From an uncultured Alphaproteobacteria bacterium (lineage in GTDB: Bacteria > Pseudomonadota > Alphaproteobacteria > Minwuiales > Minwuiaceae): DNA of 12,324 nucleotides. A program made the position numbers and the translations under genes. Positions 1 through 7,232 of the stretch are shown here, piece after piece. The stretch's first letter is position 1, and each line of letters begins with the position of its first letter. Under the pieces are notes generated by a model that was given only the letters and a program-made list of their open reading frames with translations, was not told where the DNA came from and did no database searches. Location of the stretch: the NCBI GenBank assembly GCA_913064755.1, contig CAJYBQ010000054.1, positions 1 through 12,324 on the forward strand, in the 5' to 3' direction.

Positions 1-1
1 C

Positions 2-1204
2 GGGGGGGGGGGCTGGGCGGGGCTGACGCTGGGCCCGGGCGGCGTGCGGGTCGGCGGGTCGGGGCCGCTGGCACGCACCGCGCTGACCCGGCGCGGCACT
101 GTCGACCTGGCCGAGGTGGGGGAAGTCTGGCACGGGGTGGAGGCCCCCGACGGCCCCTTGTTCGACTGGCTGGAGGGAAGGGCGGCCCGGCCATCACTGA
201 CGGAGGCGCTGACGTTCCGGCCGCTGATGCTGGCCCATCCACTGGACGATGACGACCAGGCGCGCATCGATCTTGCCGATTTCCGGGCCGAGTGGAAATG
301 GGATGGCATCCGGGTACAACTGGTCCTGCGCGATGGCAGTGCGCGACTGTTCTCGCGCACCGGCGACGACATCTCGCGGGCGTTTCCCGACCTGCTGTCC
401 GGTCTGGCGGGAGACGCGGTGCTGGATGGCGAACTGCTGGTCATGCGCGGCGATGGCATCGGGACCTTCGGCGATCTGCAGCAACGGCTGAATCGCAAGA
501 CGGTTTCCGCGAAGCTGCAGGCGGAATACCCGGTGGGCATTCGCCTCTATGACATCCTGCTCGACGGCGACCGCGATTGCCGGGCACTGGGCTTCGACGA
601 CCGTCGCCGGGCGCTGGAACAATGGCTTGCCCGACACCCGTCGCCGCGTCTCGACCTCTCGCCGAACCTGGACCTGTCAGGATGGCAGGAAATGCAGCAG
701 GCAAGGGCTGCACCGCCGCATCCGGCAATCGAGGGGCTGATGCTCAAGCGCGGCGACAGTGCCTACCAGGCCGGGCGACCGAAGGGCCTTTGGTTCAAGT
801 GGAAACGTGACCCGCACCGGGTGGACTGCGTCATGATGTATGCCCAGCGCGGCCACGGCAGGCGGTCCTCGCTCTATTCCGATTTCACCTTCGGCGCCTG
901 GCGGGACGGCGAACTGGTGCCGGTGGGCAAGGCCTACTTCGGTTTCACGGATGCGGAACTGAAGGAACTGGACCGCTTCGTGCGCGGCAATACCGTCGAA
1001 CGCTACGGCCCTGTCAGGGCCGTGAGCCAGACGCTGGTGCTGGAGGTGGCTTTCGATGGCATCAACCGCTCCCGCCGACACAAGTCCGGCGTCGCAATGC
1101 GGTTCCCGCGCATCGCCCGCATACGCTGGGACAAGCCCGCCGCGGAGGCGGATCAGCTTGCCAGCCTGGAACGCCTGATCCCGTCGAATCCGGCCGACGG
1201 TTGA
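2..1204 (+). CDS. ATP-dependent DNA ligase, cisplatin-response type, 5' truncated
   Basis: The ligase seals nicks in duplex DNA through a lysyl-AMP intermediate. The frame is open to the window edge, so the start and most of the N-terminal DNA-binding domain are missing; family members of this type are usually a little over 500 aa. Numbering from the first in-frame GTG at 44, the nucleotidyltransferase signature KWDG has its adenylated lysine at residue 85. SRTGDD (104-109) is motif III, DGEL (128-131) lies in the next conserved block, EGLMLKR (230-236) is motif IV and WFKWKR (250-255) is motif V. The OB-fold domain follows, with VGKAYFGFTD and the closing RFPRIARIRWDKP. The family is the bacterial ligase associated with DNA-damage response, often encoded near a DEXH helicase, an exonuclease and a phosphoesterase; none of these is seen here, so any partners would lie upstream. 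The first 60 bases are almost pure G/C and the N-terminal residues there are unreliable. Confidence 0.9.
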   Translation, partial: GGGGWAGLTLGPGGVRVGGSGPLARTALTRRGTVDLAEVGEVWHGVEAPDGPLFDWLEGRAARPSLTEALTFRPLMLAHPLDDDDQARIDLADFRAEWKWDGIRVQLVLRDGSARLFSRTGDDISRAFPDLLSGLAGDAVLDGELLVMRGDGIGTFGDLQQRLNRKTVSAKLQAEYPVGIRLYDILLDGDRDCRALGFDDRRRALEQWLARHPSPRLDLSPNLDLSGWQEMQQARAAPPHPAIEGLMLKRGDSAYQAGRPKGLWFKWKRDPHRVDCVMMYAQRGHGRRSSLYSDFTFGAWRDGELVPVGKAYFGFTDAELKELDRFVRGNTVERYGPVRAVSQTLVLEVAFDGINRSRRHKSGVAMRFPRIARIRWDKPAAEADQLASLERLIPSNPADG

Positions 1205-1230
1205 CCCATGCGCCCGCTTTTCTGCTAAGA
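1201..1230 (+). promoter_or_regulatory. probable sigma70-type promoter for yebC
   Basis: TTGACC (1201-1206) and CTAAGA (1225-1230) are separated by 18 bases. The -35 element overlaps the ligase stop codon, and the -10 is about 68 bases before the yebC start. The same -10 hexamer occurs in the tRNA-Ala promoter of this window, which supports it. No other promoter candidate was seen in the 93-base gap. Confidence 0.5.
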
Positions 1231-1297
1231 GTTTCCCGCGTGCGCCGACGACTGCGCGCCAACCATTCATTCTCGCGAAGCTCGGAGCCTGAGTCCC

Positions 1298-2047
1298 ATG
1301 GCAGGTCATTCACAATTCAAGAACATCATGTACCGCAAGGGCGCGCAGGATGCGAAGCGCGCCAAGCTGTTCACCAAGCTGGCACGCGAGATCACCGTGT
1401 CCGTGAAGGAAGGCGGCGATGACCCGAGCGCCAACCCGCGCCTGCGCGCCGCCATCATCGCGGGACGCAAGGAAAACATGCCGAACGACAACATCAACCG
1501 GGCAATCAAGCGTGCCACGGGTGACGGTGCCGCCGACGCGTTCGAGGAAATCCGCTACGAGGGCTATGGCCCGGGTGGTGTTGCCGTCATCGTCGAGGCG
1601 CTGACCGACAACCGCAACCGAACCGCGTCGGAAGTCCGCTCCGCCTTCTCCAAGAACGGCGGTGCGCTGGGCGAGACCAACTCGGTCTCCTTCATGTTCG
1701 ACCGTGCCGGTGTTGTCGAGTATCCGGCCGATACCGCATCCGCCGACGACATGTTCGAAGCGGCCGTGGAGGCCGGTGCCGACGATTGTGTCAGCACCGA
1801 CGACGGGCACGAGATCATCTGCACGATCGAGAATTTCAACACGGTCCGCGATGCCCTTGAAGCCCGCTTCGGCGAGGCCGGTCGCGCCGCGCTGGACTGG
1901 CGTCCGACCACCACCACGGCGCTGGACGAAGACAAGGCTGCGACGCTGCTGAAACTGATCGATGTGCTGGATGACAATGATGACGTGCAGCGCGTCTTCG
2001 CCAATTTCGAGATCGACGACGAGATCATGGCCAAGCTGTCGGGTTGA
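1298..2047 (+). CDS. yebC: YebC/PmpR (TACO1) family regulatory protein
   Basis: A full-length member (249 aa) of the YebC/TACO1 family, cytoplasmic proteins described as transcriptional regulators and, more recently, as translation factors that help ribosomes through difficult sequences. The hallmark N-terminus MAGHSQFKNIMYRKG is present, followed by the basic KRAKLFTKLAREI helix. NPRLRAAI (46-53) and MPNDNINRAIKRA come next, then the nearly invariant RYEGYGPGGVAVIVEALTDN at about 86-105 and NRTASEVRSAF. GGALGETNSVSFMFDR follows, and the acidic C-terminal domain comes last. The ATG is chosen because the family always begins with MAGHS and GGAG lies 10 bases upstream. In many alphaproteobacteria yebC sits directly before ruvC-ruvA-ruvB; here it is followed by a convergent gene instead. 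Confidence 0.95.
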   Translation: MAGHSQFKNIMYRKGAQDAKRAKLFTKLAREITVSVKEGGDDPSANPRLRAAIIAGRKENMPNDNINRAIKRATGDGAADAFEEIRYEGYGPGGVAVIVEALTDNRNRTASEVRSAFSKNGGALGETNSVSFMFDRAGVVEYPADTASADDMFEAAVEAGADDCVSTDDGHEIICTIENFNTVRDALEARFGEAGRAALDWRPTTTTALDEDKAATLLKLIDVLDDNDDVQRVFANFEIDDEIMAKLSG

Positions 2048-2060
2048 GACAGGCCTTCGG

Positions 2061-2744
2061 CTATCCGGGACGTTCCGAGTTGTCGCTTTGCCTGTCGCGG
2101 GCCGCGATGTCCAGGGCTTGCCGGCGATAGCTTGCCAGCCGGGGCAGATCGACAAGCAACGCCCCGAGCAGTCCGCTGACAACGACGGCGAGCAGTTCGG
2201 GCAGGATGCGGATTGCGATCGGCAGTCGCATGAACCATCCGGCGAAGCCGACACCGGAGCGCCGATACCAGACACGCCAGCCGCCGGCACGCACCGCGCG
2301 CCACATCAGCCCGGCCCAGATCCAGTTCAGACCAAGCACCAGCATTGCTTCGCGGAAGATGCTGTCCGCCCTTTCCCTCGGCACACTCTCCCAGGCCTTC
2401 TCGTAGAGAAAGTCATGCAGTGCAGCGGCACCGATATAGGTGGAGTGGGTCTTGGGAACGATGGCGGTCAGCGGCCACGGCACGCTGGCCCCGTCGAACT
2501 CGTACCCACGTGGAACGATGTACTGTTCGCTGGAGTCCGGCGATCCGACACCGTAACGCATTGCCGTCGACAGAACCCATTCCGGGGACAGGAAGCCCGG
2601 CGGAAGCCAGCTCTGTCGGCGCGTCTCCCTGCGCCTGCGTCGTTCTTCCGCAGAAAGCTCCTGCCACTGCATCGCGGACTGGAAGCGCGCCTGCGTTATC
2701 GACGTGATGTCCTCGTGGATTGGTTCCGCCGGTTGCTCTGCCAT
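2061..2744 (-). CDS. DUF1353 protein with C-terminal membrane segment
   Basis: A 227-aa protein whose middle matches the DUF1353 pattern. VPRGYEFDGASVPW (77-90) is the core. AAALHDFLYE (107-116) and RADSIFREAMLVLGL (125-139) follow, then the VRAGGWRVW helix (151-159). DUF1353 proteins occur in phages and bacterial genomes; their biochemical role is not established. This one carries a charged N-terminal extension of about 70 residues (ERRRRRETRR at 34-43). One strongly hydrophobic segment near the end (about 182-200) suggests anchoring in the inner membrane. ATG at 2744 is preferred over the adjacent TTG at 2747; no clear Shine-Dalgarno is visible. It begins 77 bases after the ftsK stop on the same strand, so it may be read from the ftsK transcript. 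Its 3' end converges on yebC with a 13-base gap. Confidence 0.72.
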   Translation of the reverse strand: MAEQPAEPIHEDITSITQARFQSAMQWQELSAEERRRRRETRRQSWLPPGFLSPEWVLSTAMRYGVGSPDSSEQYIVPRGYEFDGASVPWPLTAIVPKTHSTYIGAAALHDFLYEKAWESVPRERADSIFREAMLVLGLNWIWAGLMWRAVRAGGWRVWYRRSGVGFAGWFMRLPIAIRILPELLAVVVSGLLGALLVDLPRLASYRRQALDIAARDRQSDNSERPG

Positions 2745-2821
2745 CAACGCAAATCCGTGTGCAGCCTCGAACTACGCAACCGGAATGATGCATCGCCCTT
2801 GCGGTTGAGGAAAGCCTTCTC

Positions 2822-5227
2822 TCATTCCTCGTCGGGGTTGCGCAGCAGGACTTCGCGCTTGCCCTTGTGGTCGGGGGCGGAAACCATGCCCTGGGCTTCC
2901 ATCTCGTCGATGATGCCAGCGGCGCGGTTGTAGCCGATCTTGAGCTGGCGCTGGATGAAACTGGTGGAGGCCTTGCCGGCGCGGGCGACAATCTCCACGG
3001 CTTCGTCGAACATCGGTTCGTCCACCGAGCCACCGCTGGCGGTGAAGCCTTCTTCCTCGCTGTCGTCGCGGGTGACTTCCTCCAGGTATTCCGGGCGGCC
3101 GGTCTTGGAAATCCACTTGGCGATGCGTTCCACGTCTCCGTCGGACACGAAGGGGCCATGCACGCGCAGCAGCTTGGTGCCGTTCGGCTGGTAGAGCATG
3201 TCGCCCTGGCCCAGCAGCTGTTCCGCGCCCTGTTCGCCCAGGATGGTCCGACTGTCGATCTTCGACGTGACGGAGAAGCTGATGCGGGTGGGGAAGTTGG
3301 CCTTGATGGTGCCGGTGATGACATCCACGGACGGGCGCTGCGTGGCCATGATCAGGTGGATGCCGGCGGCACGCGCCATCTGCGCCAGCCGCTGGATCGC
3401 GCCTTCGATGTCCTTGCCCGCGACCAGCATCAGGTCGGCCATTTCGTCCACCACGATGACGATCTGCGGCATGGGAGAGGAATCGAGTTCCACGTCCTCG
3501 AACACCGCCTCGCTGCTTTCCGGGTCGAAGCCGGTCTGCACCCGCTTGGTCAGGCTTTCGCCCGCCGCGTTGGCGGCGTTCAGGCGTTCGTTGAAGGCGG
3601 CGATGTTGCGCACGTTCAGTTCCGACATGCGGCGATAGCGCTGTTCCATCTCCTTCACCGCCCACTTCAGGGCGACAACGGCCTTCTTCGGGTCCGTGAC
3701 CACAGGGGTCAGCAGGTGGGGAATGCCCTCGTAGACCGACAGTTCCAGCATCTTCGGATCGATCATGATCATCCGGCACTGCTCCGGCCGCAGGCGGTAG
3801 AGCAGGGACAGGATCATGGTGTTGACGGCGACGGACTTGCCCGACCCGGTGGTGCCCGCGATCAGCAGGTGGGGCATCTTCGCCAGGTCGGCAAACACGG
3901 CGGAGCCGCCGATGTCCTTGCCCAGCGCCATGGTCAGCGTGCCGGGCCCGGTGCGGAACCGGTTGTCGGTCAGCATCTCGCGGAAGTAGACCACTTCGCG
4001 GGTGGCGTTCGGCAGTTCGATACCCAGCGCATCTCGGCCCGGAACAACCGCGACACGGGCGGAAATGGCGCTCATGGAGCGTGCGATGTCATCTGCCAGC
4101 CCGATCACGCGCGATGACTTGGTGCCCGGTGCCGGTTTCAGTTCGTAGAGCGTGACAACCGGCCCGGCGCGGACATCCGTGATCTCCCCCTTGACGCCAA
4201 AGTCGTCGAGGACGCTTTCCAGCAGGCGCGCGTTGGCCTGCAGTTCCGAATCCTCGGCCCGTTCAGGGTAATCGGCGGCGGTCGGTTCATAGAGCAGCGA
4301 CAGGGGCGGCAGCAGATCGCCGGCATCGTCCAGGTCGGGTTCCGGCTCCAGGTCCAGTTCCGGCTCGGCCGCGGTTTTCCTTGGCGCTGGTTTCTGCTTC
4401 GCCGGTTTCGGCTTGGGCGCGCGGGCCCTGGTTTCCGGTTTCGGTTTCCTGGCAACCACCTCCGGTTCGATGCGCGTATCGTCGGCGTCATCTTCCGCCC
4501 GCTGCCGTCGGCGGGGCAGGCCGAGCTTCGGCATGGAAAGCCGCGGCAGCGCAATGCGCGGAAGGCTGATGCGCGGCATGGCGAAGCGGGACGCCTTGCC
4601 GGTCTTGCGCGTCGCCGCGGGCTTCGCGGTCCGGCGACGGAAGATCCAGGCGAGGGGCGCACCGAACCAGCTGAGCGGAATGGCGGATGCGTAGATGATC
4701 AGCCCCAGGCCTGACAGGGTCAGGGCCAGCGCGGTGCCGGTGATGGCGAGCGGCGGCATTTGCGGTATCAGTCGCACCAGATCGGCCAGCCAGACACCGA
4801 TCAGGCCACCCGCGGCCATGGCGGCCAGGCCCAGGTCGGCGGCGGCCAGGGCAAAGCCGGTGGCCGCGATCAACCCGCCCATGGCCCATGCCAGGGCGCG
4901 AAGCCGCAGCCGCGGGGCGCGGTGATGCGCCACCATGCGCACGCCATGGCAGACGGGCACGAACAGCAGCAGCAGCGAGATCGGGCCGAGCATCTGCAGC
5001 GCCAGGTCCGCCAGGATCGCGCCGGGCAGGCCCATCAGGTTCACTGCCGGTTCGGTGGTGGCATTGTTCCAGCTCGGGTCGGACGGGTTGTGGCTGGCAA
5101 CCGCCAGCAGCGCCAGGACGAACAGGCCGATGACCAGCAGGCCGCCGATTTCCTGCGCGCGCCGACGCAGGAAACGCTTCAGTTCCGGGGGCGCAAAACT
5201 CATGCGGGCGCGGGTGTTTCCAGCCAT
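2822..5227 (-). CDS. ftsK: DNA translocase FtsK
   Basis: FtsK is the septum-anchored ATPase that pumps chromosomal DNA and activates XerCD dimer resolution at division. The 801-aa product has the full architecture. Four or five N-terminal membrane helices lie between about 27 and 196. A Pro/Lys/acid-rich linker (about 197-310) follows. The motor domain has Walker A GTTGSGKS (458-465), Walker B IVIVVDEMAD (589-598) and the MATQRPSVDVITG block (627-639). The C-terminal winged-helix gamma domain (about 735-797; EIVARAGKASTSFIQRQLKI) reads KOPS sequences. The linker contains five tandem pentapeptides of the form (M/L)-P-(R/K)-(I/L/R)-x at 217-241. The start ATG is supported by a GAGGA ribosome binding site that overlaps the TGA of the upstream aminotransferase gene (10-base gap), so the two are probably translationally linked. 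Many alphaproteobacteria have lolA next downstream; here it is a DUF1353 gene. Confidence 0.97.
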   Translation of the reverse strand: MAGNTRARMSFAPPELKRFLRRRAQEIGGLLVIGLFVLALLAVASHNPSDPSWNNATTEPAVNLMGLPGAILADLALQMLGPISLLLLFVPVCHGVRMVAHHRAPRLRLRALAWAMGGLIAATGFALAAADLGLAAMAAGGLIGVWLADLVRLIPQMPPLAITGTALALTLSGLGLIIYASAIPLSWFGAPLAWIFRRRTAKPAATRKTGKASRFAMPRISLPRIALPRLSMPKLGLPRRRQRAEDDADDTRIEPEVVARKPKPETRARAPKPKPAKQKPAPRKTAAEPELDLEPEPDLDDAGDLLPPLSLLYEPTAADYPERAEDSELQANARLLESVLDDFGVKGEITDVRAGPVVTLYELKPAPGTKSSRVIGLADDIARSMSAISARVAVVPGRDALGIELPNATREVVYFREMLTDNRFRTGPGTLTMALGKDIGGSAVFADLAKMPHLLIAGTTGSGKSVAVNTMILSLLYRLRPEQCRMIMIDPKMLELSVYEGIPHLLTPVVTDPKKAVVALKWAVKEMEQRYRRMSELNVRNIAAFNERLNAANAAGESLTKRVQTGFDPESSEAVFEDVELDSSPMPQIVIVVDEMADLMLVAGKDIEGAIQRLAQMARAAGIHLIMATQRPSVDVITGTIKANFPTRISFSVTSKIDSRTILGEQGAEQLLGQGDMLYQPNGTKLLRVHGPFVSDGDVERIAKWISKTGRPEYLEEVTRDDSEEEGFTASGGSVDEPMFDEAVEIVARAGKASTSFIQRQLKIGYNRAAGIIDEMEAQGMVSAPDHKGKREVLLRNPDEE

Positions 5228-5237
5228 GCTGCTGTCC

Positions 5238-6443
5238 TCAACTGTCCATCAGGGCGGCGAGACGCTGCAGCGCCCTTGCCGTCGTTGCCTGGTCCTGCAC
5301 CAGGGCCAGGCGCACATAGGCGTCCCCCGGATTGCTGCCATCCGGTTCGCTGCGCGCCAGGTATTCCCCCGGCAGCACCCGCACCCCGGCTTCCGTCCAT
5401 GCGCGGTGCGCGAAGGCGGCGCCGTCACCGACATCCAGCCAGAGGAAGAACCCGCCGGCAGGGCGGAAATATCCCGGGCGGTTGCCCAGGGTCTCGTCGG
5501 CGAGGTCGAACAGGGCCCGATAATGCGCCCGGGTCTCGACCACGTGGGCATCGTCGCGCCAGAGGGCCTCCGACGCGGCCATTATGGGGCCGGGCAGGGG
5601 CGCACCGCCGAATTCCCGCAGCTTCACCAGCCGCCGGATGATCGCCGCGTCACCGGCCGCGAAGCCGGATCGCAGGCCCGGCGCGCTCGACCGCTTCGAC
5701 AGGGAATGGAACACCACGACGTTGCGGAACCGCTCATCTGATCCGGCGGCAATCTCCAGCCCGCCCGGGGGCGGTGCGTCGTCGTAGATTTCAGCATAGC
5801 ACTCGTCCAGGGCCAGCACGAAATCATGCTTCCGCGCCAGGTCGATGGCACGTGCCAGGTATGCCCGGTCGGCAATCGCCCCCTGCGGGTTGCCGGGGGA
5901 GCAGAGATACATCAGGGCCGCGCGGTCCATCGTTTCCGTGTCCAGCGCGTCGAGGTCGGGCAGGAAGCCGCTTTCCCGCCGGGCAGGCATCAGCCGGATC
6001 TCGGCGCCCGCCATGGTCGCGGCGCCCAGGTAGCACTGGTAGAACGGGTTGGGTGTCAGGACCAGCGCACGGGTCGCGGCCCGCACCGCGGGCACCGTGA
6101 CGGCCGCCAGGGCGAAAAGCCCCTCCCGCGTGCCGTTCAGCGGAAAGATTTCGGTGTCGGCATTGACCGCCGCCGCACCCGACAGGCCGTAGCGACGGTC
6201 CAGCCAGTCGGCGATGGCGCGGCGCAGCCCGTCGGTGCCCCGGGCCGCCGGATAACGCCCGAAATCCGCCGCCGCGCGCGACAATGCCTCCATCAGCATC
6301 GGTGGCGGGCCATACTGCGGCTCACCCAGCGCCATGCTGATCGGTGCCTCCCCCGCCGGTCCACCTGCGGGGGTATCGCCCAGCAGGTCGCGCAACCGTT
6401 GAAACGGGTAGTCGGTCAGAAGATCGAGGCGTTGATTGGTCAT
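5238..6443 (-). CDS. PLP-dependent class I/II aminotransferase (DapC-like)
   Basis: A 401-aa fold-type I PLP enzyme of the aspartate aminotransferase superfamily. Visible motifs are LGEPQYGPP (39-47), YPAARGTDGLRRA (64-76) and LNGTREGLF (102-110). TPNPFYQCY (130-138) and SPGNPQG (182-188, Asn185 contacts the cofactor) follow. ALDECYAEIY holds the pyridine-nitrogen aspartate Asp213 and Tyr216. SLSKRSSAPGLRSGF holds Lys250, the Schiff-base lysine, and YVRLALV holds Arg378, likely the carboxylate-binding arginine. Enzymes of this kind next to ftsK in alphaproteobacteria are often annotated as N-succinyldiaminopimelate or aspartate aminotransferase; substrate choice cannot be read from the sequence. 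It heads the minus-strand block with ftsK 10 bases behind it. The ATG at 6443 has only a weak upstream purine stretch. Confidence 0.9.
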   Translation of the reverse strand: MTNQRLDLLTDYPFQRLRDLLGDTPAGGPAGEAPISMALGEPQYGPPPMLMEALSRAAADFGRYPAARGTDGLRRAIADWLDRRYGLSGAAAVNADTEIFPLNGTREGLFALAAVTVPAVRAATRALVLTPNPFYQCYLGAATMAGAEIRLMPARRESGFLPDLDALDTETMDRAALMYLCSPGNPQGAIADRAYLARAIDLARKHDFVLALDECYAEIYDDAPPPGGLEIAAGSDERFRNVVVFHSLSKRSSAPGLRSGFAAGDAAIIRRLVKLREFGGAPLPGPIMAASEALWRDDAHVVETRAHYRALFDLADETLGNRPGYFRPAGGFFLWLDVGDGAAFAHRAWTEAGVRVLPGEYLARSEPDGSNPGDAYVRLALVQDQATTARALQRLAALMDS

Positions 6444-6471
6444 GCTGCTAGCTCAGGAAAAAGAGTCATAA

Positions 6472-6500
6472 AAAATAGGATGTTGATTATGATTCTGCAA
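6472..6500 (-). promoter_or_regulatory. possible promoter of the aminotransferase-ftsK block
   Basis: On the minus strand, TTGCAG (6500-6495) and TATTTT (6477-6472) are spaced by 17 bases. They lie about 30 bases before the aminotransferase ATG, in an AT-rich patch that stands out from the surrounding GC-rich DNA. The -10 matches consensus well and the -35 only moderately. Confidence 0.45.
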
Positions 6501-6550
6501 CCAGCCTGTCAGGTGTGCAAGGGGGCGGGTGCCAAAACCGGCTTTCCCGC

Positions 6551-6579
6551 TTGACTTGATCCCGCTCCGACACCTAAGA
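6551..6579 (+). promoter_or_regulatory. promoter of tRNA-Ala
   Basis: TTGACT (6551-6556) and CTAAGA (6574-6579) are separated by exactly 17 bases. This places the expected transcription start about 30 bases before the mature tRNA 5' end, a normal short leader. Confidence 0.6.
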
Positions 6580-6614
6580 AAGCGCGGCTTCCGGCCTCAG
6601 GTCGGGCGCTGTGT

Positions 6615-6690
<76 letters not shown>

Positions 6691-6750
6691 ATTTCCCCCT
6701 TTTTTCAAACCGTTGACCGTTGCGCCAGACGCGCGCGTGCCTTCGGCTTG

Positions 6751-6784
6751 CACTGTCCGGCGAGGCGCCGGGGCCGGTGCAGTG
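6751..6784. repeat. GC-rich inverted repeat downstream of tRNA-Ala
   Basis: CACTG (6751-6755) pairs with CAGTG (6780-6784), and CCGGC (6757-6761) pairs with GCCGG (6773-6777). A small internal bulge separates the two stems and the loop is 11 bases. It has no following T run, so it is not a classical intrinsic terminator, though it could stabilise an RNA 3' end. Confidence 0.45.
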
Positions 6785-6904
6785 TTGGCTAGTCAGCAAT
6801 CGAGTGCATGGTCAGGTGATGAAATGCGTGCCGGGGCGGTGCATGGATACCACTCAGGGTCGGCCAGTTTGAATCGTGTTTCGGAACATTTGAAAAACAT
6901 CTGG

Positions 6905-6955
6905 GGAGCAAATGGCAATGCGAAACGAATCAATCAGTTTCCGATTGCATGCTCC
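6905..6955. repeat. three-part hairpin, first copy of the GAAAC/GTTTC element
   Basis: Three successive arms nest: GGAGCA (6905-6910) with TGCTCC (6950-6955), GCAAT (6915-6919) with ATTGC (6944-6948), and GAAAC (6922-6926) with GTTTC (6937-6941). This gives 16 pairs around a 10-base loop beginning GAATCA. The innermost stem and loop start recur at 7098-7116. Confidence 0.5.
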
Positions 6956-7049
6956 AGCCTTGCGTCGTGCCCCTGCATCGGGTGTCGACATGACGGTGTC
7001 GTCGTGTCACCCAGGTGGTGAAGTGCCGGTCAGGCGGGGGGCGTCTTGA
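6912..7049 (+). CDS. possible small ORF, 45 aa, weak
   Basis: ATG at 6912 (or 6918, 43 aa) follows GGGGAG by 5 or 11 bases from its centre and reads to TGA at 7047. The product is basic and contains no recognisable motif, signal peptide or membrane segment. The start and ribosome binding site lie inside the 6905-6955 hairpin, so either expression would be structure-controlled or the ORF is accidental. I favour accidental; it is recorded because nothing else explains this stretch. Confidence 0.15.
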   Translation: MAMRNESISFRLHAPALRRAPASGVDMTVSSCHPGGEVPVRRGAS

Positions 7050-7097
7050 GTCCTGTAATGGAACGGATCGGGAATGAAGGTGGTCAAAAGAGATATC

Positions 7098-7116
7098 CGA
7101 AACGAATCATGTTTCG
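7098..7116. repeat. second copy of the GAAAC/GTTTC hairpin
   Basis: CGAAAC (7098-7103) and GTTTCG (7111-7116) form a perfect 6-bp dyad around GAATCAT. The 12 bases CGAAACGAATCA are identical to 6921-6932. An outer pair, GGAACG (7060-7065) with CGTTCC (7118-7123), could enclose it. Confidence 0.5.
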
Positions 7117-7136
7117 TCGTTCCGGTGGTCGCAACA

Positions 7137-7213
7137 ACCCTTCGGCATGGCGGCCCCCTGTCTGAGGGGAGGCCTGGGGAGGGCGGGCAGAAGGGTGCCG
7201 CCATGCCTTGGGT
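7137..7213. repeat. long inverted repeat with 11-bp perfect arms
   Basis: GGCATGGCGGC (7144-7154) is the exact reverse complement of GCCGCCATGCC (7197-7207). After a short internal loop the stem resumes with ACCC (7137-7140) and GGGT (7210-7213). Inside sits a second hairpin, CCCCT (7155-7159) and AGGGG (7165-7169), with a 5-base loop. It lies 19 bases beyond the stop of the small minus-strand gene, so it could terminate or stabilise that transcript, or be one copy of a dispersed palindromic repeat. No T run is adjacent. Confidence 0.6.
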
Positions 7214-7232
7214 CGTTTCGGTGTTGGGTTGA

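Larger units (their letters stand above)
6691..7232. other. gene-poor structured intergenic region
   Basis: About 540 bases between the tRNA and the small minus-strand gene hold no convincing protein gene. What can be seen is a GC-rich hairpin soon after the tRNA (6751-6784), two related GAAAC...GTTTC hairpins (within 6905-6955 and at 7098-7116), and a long inverted repeat (7137-7213). The middle part (about 6860-7120) is noticeably richer in A and T than its flanks. It could hold a structured RNA, regulatory DNA or the relic of an extragenic repeat element; the sequence alone does not decide. Confidence 0.6.

Noticed and set aside
2048..2096. GACAGGC...GCCTGTC inverted repeat after yebC as a terminator
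   Set aside because: The 7-bp arms are perfect but 35 bases apart, with no T run, and the right arm lies within the DUF1353 coding sequence, so the case is too weak.
1310..2290. Minus-strand open frame of 326 codons across yebC
   Set aside because: It is the shadow of yebC and the 3' end of the DUF1353 gene; no family features.
2867..4117. Plus-strand open frame of 416 codons inside ftsK
   Set aside because: It is antisense to the conserved motor and gamma domains of FtsK and has no recognisable motif. Long antisense frames are expected in GC-rich genes.
7007..7204. Minus-strand open frame of 65 codons covering the long inverted repeat
   Set aside because: It is Pro/Thr-rich, its start lies inside the palindrome arm, and no ribosome binding site or motif is present.
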